Source: Diploscapter coronatus (lineage: Eukaryota > Nematoda > Chromadorea > Rhabditida > Rhabditidae). From it: DNA of 64,000 nucleotides. Numbering within the stretch: position 1 is the first letter of the stretch; every line of letters starts with the position of its first letter. The translations under genes were made by a program, and so were the position numbers. The notes below the pieces were generated by a model. The model was not told the DNA's origin, made no database searches, and worked only from the letters and a program-made list of their open reading frames with translations. This document shows, piece by piece, positions 52,601-62,573 of the stretch. The DNA is taken from the NCBI GenBank assembly GCA_964036155.1, contig OZ038423.1, positions 46,949,249 to 47,013,248 of the forward strand, given 5' to 3'.

Positions 52601-55600
52601 GTCCCAAGAAGGCCAACTGGAATTGCTCAGGCACCCGCGCCGGAGTTGAAAGATTTGGGTAAGAAATATAAGCTTTCAAGATAAGGAAATCATTCTAGAA
52701 GCACCAACGACCAAAGTTCCTACGGCTACTGAAGCTCAGACCACGATTGTCCAGAGTTCATCTTCACAAACCACGACGAACAACAATATCAAGCAAATTC
52801 TTGATCCAGCTGTGATTTGCAATCAGTCACCTGACGCCGGAACCTGTTCTGCTTATGTGCCGAGATGGTAGTGGTTAAATTACTTCAGCAAAACTAAAGA
52901 ATTCTAGGTTCTACAATGCCCAGTCTGGCCAATGCGAGCAGTTCTCTTATGGATCTTGTGGTGGAAATATGAACAACTTCGCTGACAGAAGCGACTGCGA
53001 GCAAGCTTGCATCAGTTCAAGAATCTCACCGACTCTCCCGAAGAGATGTCAGCTGGAAAAACATTCTGGAAGTGGCAAGGGCTATCACGTCAAATGGTAC
53101 TTCAACATGAAGAATCTACGTTGTGAGCAGTTTGTGTATGAGGGACAGGAAGGAAATGACAATCGATTCGAGAGACTGGCCGATTGCGAGGCAATTTGCA
53201 CAGGTAACAAATTCCGAAATAAAAAGTGCAACTTTCAAAATAATTTTCAGCACCCAAGACTGGTGTCATCAAGCAGACAACTGCCTCTGTCACCACTACC
53301 TCAGAGCCCACGACTCCAACGACCGAGCCTGAATCCGATTCGGAATATGAGGAGAAGGAGACCGAAGACGATGCCGATCTGACGCAGTTCCTTTCTGGCA
53401 CTGGAGAAAACGTGCTACCTGAAGCTCAGCAGAACATCGACAACGTGGTTTCCGGAAAGAAGCCACTTCCGCCAGCTGCTCAAGGTGCCAGAACTCACCG
53501 AAAAGAAGAATCGTAAGCCTATTTCCCAGGGTAAAAGGTGATGTTCATAAACTTTCAGAGGAAACAAGAAAGAATACAAGGCCGAACCCATCAGTGCCAA
53601 ATTGAAGCCTCTATCTGAGCCCGACTTCGCTTCTGCTAACCTGAATCAGGTAAGAATATTTGTTTTTTCTTTGTGCAAACATAAGAGCTGTTCGGAGATT
53701 TGTTTTGAAAAATTCGGAGTCGGAGTCGGAATTCCGAACAGCCTTGGGAAACATGCAAGTTTTAGCCCGTTGTTGCTCCCAGCCCACCTGTTGAGATTGA
53801 CTACACTCTGGGAGGCAGGAAGGTGCAACCGGCCAGGAAAGCTCATGGATTGCCGAACTTCAATGGACAAGATGCGATTGACTTCACTGACGGCAAGCCT
53901 GACGCAGAAAGAATGTTATCCTGTCCAAATGGCCGCTTGGAGCTGAAATACCCCGATGGAAGACCGGTGAACTGTCTGCCTGGAAAGAATCAGTGCCCAG
54001 AGCGATCGGTGTGCTACTTCAATGGACTCGACTTTTTCTGCTGCCCCAATGACGATGATCCATATGACAAGCACGTCTTCGGAGGTAATAAGTTAGGAGT
54101 AGTCTGAAAAAGCTACAAAATTAAGGTTACGACGGCGAGGAAGCAAAACACGGCTACAAGATTTTCGGCAAGTTGAACATTCGTCGGCTGATGGATGAAG
54201 TCCCGCTGAGAGCGAGACGACGAAGAGCCACTTCGGAGAGATTCGACATGGACAGTGCTGTTGCGCCGATGAGATTCGATTGTAAGAGAATGTATTTTTC
54301 AAGATAATTTTTTGTTTCAAATTTAGCTGAGACTAAGCCCCATACCGTTTCTCGTGCACTGAGAATGAAGCCCAAGGCCCCCACTAGGGGAAATCCGATG
54401 TGCATTGAGCCAGTGATCGTCGGTTCTTGCGCGGAAGCCCATCTGAGGTACTTCTACGATCGCGGCACCGACACCTGTCGACTGTTCCACTACTCGGGCT
54501 GCGATGGAAACGGAAATAACTTTGGATCGCTGGAGGATTGTCAGCGACTTTGCGTGTTGAACTTCGAAGGACTGCAAGATCGGCTGGCAGAAGCAGTCGA
54601 GAGCGAGGCTGAAACCACCACTACGACGCGGAAACCCGCTCCTCCTGGAAAGTGCCCTGACGACGCCACACCGCTCGGAGGTTCTGCTCCAGTTCTGTGC
54701 GGTACGAATTTTAGAATGTTTCTTTTTAAAATCTTCGAATTTAGGCAACTCCACTGAATCCATCGCTTGCCCTGAAGGCTATTATTGTAGCGGCGGCCCT
54801 CCTGACATCTGCTGTCCTGTGCAAACAACTGAGCAGCAGAAGGGTAAGCTGAAAGAAACTGTCTCAAATATAAAATTGTATTTTTAGAAGAAGCAGCCCA
54901 ACACTTCTCGCCTTATGGGTTCGTAGCTAGTCAATCCAACCTTCCTCGGTTTGTCACTAGAAGAAGATCGTGATTTTCAATTCTTCGGCTTTCAGAGGCT
55001 TCAGCCGACATACCTTCCTTTCCCCACCCAAATTCATGTGCCCGGACGCCAGCGATCCGATGATGGATCCGAACGGTCAGCCAGTACAATGTGGTGCTGG
55101 ATTTGATGGAATGAAGCTTTGCCCACGTGGATATTATTGCGCTATCGACTCTGAGAAGAATTCCCGACTCTGCTGTCCTTTGTTCGGACAGGCCTCAAGA
55201 ATCCCCGCTGAAGAGATGGCTGCTCCTTACTACAAGAAGCAGAAGGTCGAGAGTAGGGAACGTAAGCCTGAGATATTCTTTTAAAGAAACATCTAATTAC
55301 GACCAACGTATTATCAACGCGCAAACAAGTTATTTGAGCATAGAGGAGAATGGAGAATGCAAACTCTAATCACTTTCTTTCATTTCTTCAACGAAATGGT
55401 GTGTCTAAGGGCGCGTTCAGATTTTGTTTGTGCTAGAGTGAACACGAAGAAGTAGCGTTGTTCGTGGAGAAAGTCAGAGAAGCACCCGTACTCTGCGTCT
55501 CCTCCACGAGCAATGCTATTTCTCAATGCTCGCGCTAGAACGAAAAGTCTGAACGCACCCTAATGAAGAGAGCTAGAGAACTTCTTTTGCGTGTTCCAGC

Positions 55601-56988
55601 ACCCGATGACCGCTTTTTTCGTGTTACCAATTAGTAGAATCTATTGGCGTTATATTTTTACTTTGATACTCTCCGACGAGCTTGAAAAAAAATGCTAAAA
55701 TTAGGAAAGCGTATGCCAGCGTCAATCGTGGAAGACATTGAAGCGATCGCAACGGACGACGCGGAGCAGAACCAACAAAGCCAGATCAGGCCTGGTGATA
55801 TTTGAAATTTTCTTGTCGACCATTTTGGACTGACCTGCAAATTTCAGCGGAACTGCCCGCTGCTGCACAGGAAGAGGAGCAGGGCGACATGACGACGGAC
55901 GAATACCAGGACGAGCCTGGAGAGTTCAAGCACTTGAAGATCAAGACCGAGAATCCGGAAGTCAAAAATGGTTAATATATTTTTTAATCGTTTGGAAAAG
56001 TAGTTACATGGCCGCATTTTCATTACAAATTCGTAAGAATAAGATATGGAATCAATTTTTTCCGCAGCAATGTAGCTACTTTGCTACTTGTATACGTCAT
56101 TTTATTCTGAGGAACAAAATAATGATTTTCGAAACGATAGCACCAACGAAAGAGGCGAGTAGCGAAGAAGTCTCGATCGACCTTGGGGCATCGTCGTCGG
56201 AAACTAGACTCCAAGAGGAAACATCAAATCAGAAGGAGAACTTGAAATCTGACAAGAGCATTTGTCAGCTGAAGCCTAGTGAAGGTGAGGTTTCTTTGGA
56301 TCAAAATCTAACAAACTGGTTACCTTGAAAATCTGCTCCATTGCTAAATCTTAGGCAAAATTTTGCCTTGATCTAGTTAGAGGGCGCAAGCAAGTTCAGA
56401 AAATAATGAAGATAGTATTCTACTACTATTTGTTCTTCAAGAAGATGTGTTCCAGCCTAACTAAAACTTTTGGAAAGGAAAAATAAATAAAATAACGATA
56501 ATTTCTGACTGATAAAATCACAAAATTCCGGACCCTAAAATGAACACGCTTTTGAAATCGAAAAATCGGTTGTATGCAATTTTTTTTTGCAGATTTTTGC
56601 ACTGACAAGTTTCATTGAGTTTATCATCGATTATGTTATGGACTTTTTCGTCCTTCGCAGTCTAAACATGACTTACTTTCCATGTTGGGGCTCTCCTCAC
56701 CATCGCTTTTTGTACACTGCCGCGCTTTTGCAGGGGGCGGAGCTGAGTTCCCTAGATTTAGTGATAGAGCATATTTTAGAAATTCTAACTTATGCTGATT
56801 TAGAATTATCTGAAGAACATAAAATTCTAGGTCGAGCTTGCCGAGAGGACGAGAAACCCCCGCGGACGAATTTGCACTATTTCTACTCGCCGAAGGACAG
56901 ACGCTGCAAGCTGTACTTCTACCGAGGCTGCGGCGGCAACGAGAACCGATTCGAGAAGAAGGCCGACTGCGAGGCGCTCTGCTCGTGA
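40637..56988 (+). CDS. mlt-11: Giant secreted multi-Kunitz protein, MLT-11-like
   Basis: About 47 exons run from 40637-40688 (signal peptide, [15 protein letters not shown]) to 56831-56988, in phase throughout, giving about 3,380 residues. Domain order: Kunitz 1 (40757-41540); Thr/Ser linker; thyroglobulin type-1 (42408-42689); K2 (42771-43010); lustrin-type (43166-43289); K3 (43407-43605); linker; K4 (44724-44970); K5 and K6 (45068-45693); two antistasin-like motifs (45696-45939, 46485-46690); K7 (46987-47205); giant low-complexity exons (47899-50853, 51327-52658); K8 and K9 (52828-53203); lustrin (53766-54084); K10 (54404-54560); lustrin twice (54650-54843, 55035-55190); K11 (56257-56985). 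Kunitz domains inhibit serine proteases. C. elegans MLT-11 has this kind of Kunitz/thyroglobulin/lustrin architecture and is required for molting, so secretion by the epidermis into cuticle is inferred. Introns after 42127 and 42284 use GC donors. Confidence 0.85.
42408..42689 (+). other. Thyroglobulin type-1 domain of the multi-Kunitz protein
   Basis: Two exons (42408-42502 and 42593-42689) read CETKRAAA..., then [17 protein letters not shown], then [18 protein letters not shown] and an Asn/Thr run ending PDC. This gives the FVPxC, QC and CxCV motifs of a thyroglobulin type-1 repeat. Some such repeats inhibit cysteine proteases, so the protein may combine inhibitor classes. The upstream intron starts with a GC donor (GCAAGT at 42285). 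Confidence 0.85.
44560..44565 (+). other. Possible 6-nt microexon in the multi-Kunitz gene
   Basis: Within the intron 44438-44717, the hexamer GAGCAG is flanked by a good acceptor (ATTTAG) and a strong donor (GTAAGT). It would preserve phase 1 and insert Gly-Ala just before Kunitz 4. Both versions of the protein stay in frame, so it may be an optional exon or a chance arrangement. Confidence 0.3.
47503..47697 (+). other. Unexplained open frame in the intron before the giant exon
   Basis: An open frame ending TAG at 47697 lies inside the 683-bp intron 47216-47898. It reads [18 protein letters not shown] and later [19 protein letters not shown]. Codon choice looks more coding-like than its surroundings. 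It carries no in-frame ATG at its start (it opens with TTG) and ends in a stop, so it cannot be a normal internal exon of the host gene. It may be a terminal alternative exon, a nested gene fragment or a pseudogene. Confidence 0.3.
47899..50853 (+). other. Giant Thr/Pro/acidic low-complexity exon
   Basis: A single 2,955-bp exon encodes about 985 residues (roughly 1078-2062 of the protein). It begins Ser/Thr rich, passes through acidic Ser/Glu segments (48170-48720) and then Thr-Thr-Arg/Pro-Tyr-Glu repeats (49010-49600), a Gln/Pro/Asn-rich stretch (49740-50060), and a basic Thr/Lys end. There are no cysteines. Such regions are probably disordered or O-glycosylated spacers. In a gene whose other exons are mostly 60-300 bp, its size is exceptional. 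Confidence 0.85.
52908..53203 (+). other. Kunitz 8 (C-terminal part) and degenerate Kunitz 9
   Basis: The exon finishes Kunitz 8 ([16 protein letters not shown]...CEQAC) and then encodes all of Kunitz 9: [35 protein letters not shown] and DCEAIC. Kunitz 9 keeps four of the six cysteines. The second (normally GPC) and the fourth (normally GCGG, here GQEG) are both absent. These two form the exposed 14-38 disulfide in bovine pancreatic trypsin inhibitor, so the reactive loop is not clamped. Confidence 0.85.
54194..54230 (+). other. Polybasic processing site in the multi-Kunitz protein
   Basis: The exon 54126-54281 reads [16 protein letters not shown]. The RARRRR run matches the R-x-R/K-R furin/kexin consensus. 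Other basic runs occur at VTRRRS (about 54955) and the RKRM junction at 55261/55705. This suggests cleavage into separate inhibitor modules; it is inferred from motif only. Confidence 0.5.
55409..55561. mobile_element. 153-bp Tourist-like MITE in an intron
   Basis: The ends are imperfect inverted repeats: GGGCGCGTTCAGA at 55409 and the reverse complement of TCTGAACGCACCC ending at 55561, with further matches inward (GCTAGA, GCATTG/GTTGTTCGTGGAG). It is flanked on both sides by TAA (55406-55408 and 55562-55564). A three-base TWA duplication and GGG-starting ends are typical of non-autonomous PIF/Harbinger (Tourist) elements. It lies in the intron 55262-55704 of the multi-Kunitz gene. Confidence 0.7.
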
Positions 56989-59900
56989 TGAAAATTCACC
57001 ACTCCCTGAAAATGCGCTCCATCGCTAAAAATAATATTTTCAGGTGTGGGCTATTAATAGCAAAGTCACATTTGTAGCAAAATTTAAAGGACAACCTTCG
57101 ATATGCTTTGTTACAAGTGATTGCGATTTTGTTATAGATGCCCCACACCAGTTTTTCTAGAGTTTCCATTAATATGCATTTTCAACCATACCTAGATGGA
57201 GCGCATTTTGCGCCTTCGTCGATTTCACGCTATCTCGGCCATTCTTATATTGGCATATCATTTGATTTGCAAAATCTGCTCTAAGAATGATATCTTGCAA
57301 ATCAAATTCATATAATTTCCCAAAAATTCACGGTTTATCGCTCTCAACGCTCTCTTCTCTAAACCTTGCTATTTTGTGAATTGGAAGTTGATGTGAAGTT
57401 TTTCGCACTTCAATAGTTCGAAAGTTTTCTTCGGAAGTTCAAAAAACTTTACGCTTCTTCCAATGAAAATTTCGACAGACGAGTCCAAGCGCTTTCGTTC
57501 TCAGTTATTTAATTTCTTAATTTTTAGATTTCGAAGGTAAAAATACGAAAAATTATTAGATTTTCGAAATCTAAATTTAACCTATTTTAATTACATTAAG
57601 ATCACCTCACCAAGTATGATTTTCAACTAATTTGCATATTAAAATTGATGCAATTAACCATGATTTGCGCAATATGATATAATTAGATCTTAATTAGTCT
57701 ATTTAATTATATGGCAATTAAAGTGCAATTATTTTCAAAATTACGTGCCTTTCTTGCAATATTTTGTGATGATTAATTTTATCCTTTCCCCATGTCCTTA
57801 ATAATGATTAATAAATCTTTGAGTATTCAGAATTTAGAATCACCTAGAATAGTGTAGGTTGAAGGCACACTTTTGGGGCGTACTGATGCGATGAAGTCCG
57901 ACTAAAATTTGATACACATATTGTGATGGATATATTATGACCATTTGCTAAGTTTCAGCCCGACTGAGTCACTTTTTGGAAATTATATTTTTTTTTTTAA
58001 ATTTATCACGTGAAGTAAGCGTAAATTGATCGTATTCAAAGAATTCCATAGGCCCATGTGATTTAGGTACGGAGCCAAATTTACCCTTATTTGATGCCCA
58101 ATGCATGCACCCTTTTTATGTTGAAAAAATTATCTCATGGCATAACGTTTTTCTAAGTCTATCTTTTCAAAGTTTATCCATTTTTCGCTAAACTTCGAAT
58201 GAAATTTTGTTACATTTAACTTTTTCCTAGTGAAAGAAAAGTTATGTTGTTTCCGAATTTTTGTGCACTTTTCTGCAAAAGAATCATAAAACTTTTTCTT
58301 ATCAGTAATAAAATCAGGGACATTTTAACGTTTTCGACCTGAACGGCTTAGGTGTTTTTCTTTCTCACTTTATTTCCCACACTATTTCTTTAGTTCTTTT
58401 TCTTTCATTTCTCAATTTCCTAAACTATTTACTCAATTTTGTTTATTTCTTTTCTTATCTCTTTTTCACATCCACTCTGCATCAAAATTATACTTAGTGA
58501 CAGCTGGCCTAGAAGTCACCAATTTTCATCCTTTTATCATCAAAAAAAGCAAATCTCTCAACTTTTCAAAATCTCACCTCACAATATCAAAAATATCCAT
58601 CATTTTCAACTTTTCCTCTAAATTTTTTGGAAAGCTTCTATCCTCGAAATTATTGTGATGCTTTATTTCATCTTTCCATTTTTCAATTCATATCAAAAAT
58701 CGCCTGAACTTAACGTAAACCTTCGACAAATTTTCAAAGTACGCATGAAATTCAAAAAAATGATGCGCAAAATTTTCGCACCTGCAAAAATTTCATAAAA
58801 TATTCATTATGCCTCCTGACCTGGTTTCAAAGCAACCTCAATTTATTGCATATTTTGAACATTTCTACGAAAAATGGCAATTTAATAAGAGCTGCATGCG
58901 AAAATCGAATGAAAAATGTCGTTATGAAGTAATTTTAAATAAATTAGAGATATTTTTTGCTTACAACTTTATAAAGAAATAAAAACCATCTATTTTTTTT
59001 TTTGAACTTTTACCCTTGTGAATAGCAAGAAATGTTCTCTGGTCACCATCTGAAATAGTGATTTTTTCGAGCAATATTTGCCAATCTCTAAAAAAAACCA
59101 GGGACTTTCCTTGGATATGTTTGATTTGGATCCTAAAGATCTCTTTCAGTTTGTCTTTCAACAATTTCCCGTTCTTCTCGAAAATTTGCTGGGCTATCAA
59201 AATTTCATTCTTGCGTGTTCTAAACGTAAATTTCCATTCACTTTCCCACTTTTAGACATTAAAGTTCAATTTTAGACGTAAATTTTCATGATTTATATCA
59301 TTTTATAGTTCCAAATTTCTATTTTTTTAATTTAAAAGAGTAAATTTTTTTTGGAATAATTGTTTACTCAGAACCATCGATTAATTTTTCATTTCTTGCT
59401 ATCTTTTCACCTCGTGAACCTAAATGTTATATCTAATTTTCAGCCTATTGCCCGATAATTTTGTAATTAGGTTTTCGGAAAGCCCCGTGTGACAACTTAG
59501 GTTAGGGGCGGATTTTTTGGTGCGCTTACCTAGAGGAACTCTGAATTTTCTCTAAGTCCCTCACCTTATCTATGCTTAACCATACTGAAATCATTTACTC
59601 ATGTTTTCATGATGTTATCATGAACTTTAATGCTTTATAACGTAATTTCACGATTTTCTTGAAAAACCGGGTATATTTTGATTGTTTTCGAAAGAAATTA
59701 TATTTTGAAAATAATGAATCATGCGGTGTTATCGTGCGAAAATTTCATAGTTTTACGAGTTTTTTTCTTCTAATTTTTCATACATCATACCCAATTTTGA
59801 AGGTGAGAGTTCAAATCTAACAAAATTGGGTCATGTGATCCGGTAATACGTCTATTATTGTCTATTTTAAGTACCTAAAATTTACGCACCTATCTATTTT

Positions 59901-60458
59901 TATCTAAAAACCTGTCGAAATATTCCTTGAAAAGCGAATTTATCCAGGTTTATTTCTCGTCTCAAGTACGGGATAGGAGTTTTGATGACGCTTGAAACCT
60001 ACGCCGTATATTCAGTTGGTTTTATTCTCCTATTCCTAAACATTGGATGATAGATTTCGATTAAATACAGGAAGCAATTTCGCGCGACGGGACTTCCCAT
60101 TTTTACGCCTGTAAAAATAATCGGGGCCTCAATTTTTTAAATTACCTAACTACATGGTCTTTTAGTGAACAAAATGTTTATATATTCAGATTTTTTATAG
60201 AAAAGTGGGCCTTGCTTAAAGTTAGCCAAGTTCTATAAATTACTTGAATAGGAGAGATTTATGCTATAAGTTATGAAAATTGGGCTTCATGTTTATAATT
60301 TAGAGATTTCTTCATAGTTTGTTTCTAGGCAATTTTGAAGACTATTATAAAAGTGATGGGCGGAGTTTTAGACTTGAATTTCATCACTTAATAATGCCGT
60401 ATTTTTTAGATTTTTAGTTTTTATAAATTTTAATACTTACCGATAATAGTAATTATTA

Positions 60459-60806
60459 TTGTCGATGAACGATAACTTCGAATAAAGTAAAAAGAACGCG
60501 TTTCTTCCTCTCCTCCTTTTGAGCCTCAAAATCCTTACAGAAGGCAACAGTTCATTTGGTTTTTTTTTTTTTAATTTTCTTCGTACCTTCATCAAATCAA
60601 CGAGATTTACGTCATTAGAACTTTCTAATTATTGTCTTCTATCGATATTGGTAAAAATAAATTGATTAATTAGCCCGAAAATTGGAGAAAAGAAAACAAA
60701 GAAAATCGACATAAAAAGTCGTCAAATCGAGGAAGATCCGTACCTTACGAAAGAGAGAAAGAAACGCACCTCTTTTACTTTATTCCAAGTTATCGTTCAT
60801 CGACAA
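60459..60806. mobile_element. 348-bp TA-flanked inverted-repeat element (mariner-type MITE)
   Basis: The left end TTGTCGATGAACGATAACTT and the following GAATAAAGTAAAA are matched, with one mismatch in the first 34 bases, by the reverse complement of the right end. Looser similarity continues to about 60 bp. Both sides are bordered by TA (60457-60458, 60807-60808), the duplication made by Tc1/mariner transposases. The interior has no open frame for a transposase, so it is non-autonomous. Confidence 0.75.
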
Positions 60807-62157
60807 TAGATTAATTCCCTTTTAAATATTATATTTCTTCTATTTTCTGAAAGTTATTCGTAAGATTCTGCGCATTCTTTTTTCTGAAGTACGCTATGCA
60901 CCTATGCACGCTTAGGCATTTGATTTGACGTTTGATTGAAAAGTCATTAAGTTAGAGAGAGAATTGTAATATAGAGAGAAAAGTTAGAAACCATTAAAAA
61001 TAAAGAGTCGAGAGAAAGATAAAAGCGAGATAGTACTAGAATTTAATAGATACCAGACAAAAAGTCTGACACAATTTGTCAACGTTTTTGATCTGTTTCC
61101 CCTATAGTTTTGACTCACAAAATCAGGATCATAAAATACATGATTTGAACTCGTTTTTACTATAAATTTTAAGAATAAAATTTTTTAGGGCAAAATTGTA
61201 ATTTTTATTTCCAGCCTCGCCTCCCGGAATTTTAAGCAATTAATTCGAAACAATTTCATGATAGCTCGTGCTTGGAAACCATTTATTTTATTTTCAACAT
61301 TTCTCTAATTCGTATCCCGCGCAATTTTTCAATTTAATCTCTATCCGAATTTATCTAAATTTAAGCCTCAAATGAAATTTAAGCTATAAACTTTTGCTCT
61401 GTTTCACATGTCATATAGCATCATTTCAAGGCTACTGTAGTATTTTTTCCCGAATATGTGTCATTATCCTCCCGCTTATAAACATTTTCAATAAAGATTT
61501 AATTCGCCCTTCAAATAAACTAGTGAATAAACGAGATAAACCTTTCAAAAAGTCCCTAACATTTTATAATGTTCCTTAAAAACCCTACTGTAGCTCCGTT
61601 CTCGTATCTTGACCTGAATTTACACCCACGCAACAGATCAAACCCGTATTTTTTCCAAAGTGGTCTTTTTTCGGAGGAATAATTTGGGTTGAGACAATTT
61701 TCCTATAGCTCTACACACAAACCAGAAAACGGATATCCGACATCCAAGTGCAGGGGTTTTCCTGGGTTCTCTTAATCTCCAAAATTCCCTTATATTTCTT
61801 ATTTTTTGACTCTTTTTGCAACTTATATTTTCTTGGACAGCGATATAATCGCTTTCTCTCTAGAACTTTCGTGGGTGACGGAGACCAATTTCATTCAGGT
61901 ATATCTATGAAAAGATTAATGATATTTTTGTAGAGATTAAACAAAATTTGTGAGATGTTTCCTCTTAAAACTATCTTAATTTCAAGAATATTTAGGCGAA
62001 TCTGTCAAATTTTGAACTATTTATGGAAAATAATTATATATTTGTAGCGTTTAAAATTTTTAAAACATTTTTCTTTGCAAAATTTTCGTGAATTACATTT
62101 TTACCCTTAAAAATAACTTAATTTCATGATTAATTTACTAATCTCCTATTTTCCTAG

Positions 62158-62573
62158 CTCACATCCCATATTTAGCCGCGTATATTCAGATATAGATCTA
62201 ATTCCGGCTGAAAAGTTTCGACTTCCTATTTTGGGTGGTCAAACGCGCATTTTAGAATTGCTCAGTCAAGTGTCTGAAAATATAAATATATTAGAGCAAA
62301 AACTCTCGAAATACGACATTAGAAACCTGAATTTGTGTGTTCAGGTTAGGTCAGAATTATCTCTATATATGCGATTAAAATTCTTTAATTTATGTCATCA
62401 TTTTTTTTAATTAGGTCAACATATCATCTAACTTAGATAAGACTTATTTATCTTTATGCCAAATTCGAGTTTTTAAAATTATGTCAGTTTTTTATGAGTT
62501 TGATTATATTTTTCTGAAACAGATCAGAATTTTTGATCTATCAAAGCTTGAGTCTTCATTCAGAAAATTCTGA
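62158..62573 (+). CDS. Weak candidate gene fragment (two exons)
   Basis: The segment 62158-62344 has a good acceptor (TTTTCCTAG) and a CAG|GTTAGG donor. It reads IDLIPAEKFRLPILGGQ, then ILELLSQVSENINILEQKL (heptad-like), then IRNLNLCVQ. It joins in phase to 62415-62573 (acceptor TTAATTAG), which stays open for 52 codons to a TGA. No start exon was found; a nearby exon-like piece at 61824-61900 is out of phase. The family is not recognised. It may be an orphan coiled-coil gene, a decayed gene or chance. Confidence 0.25.
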
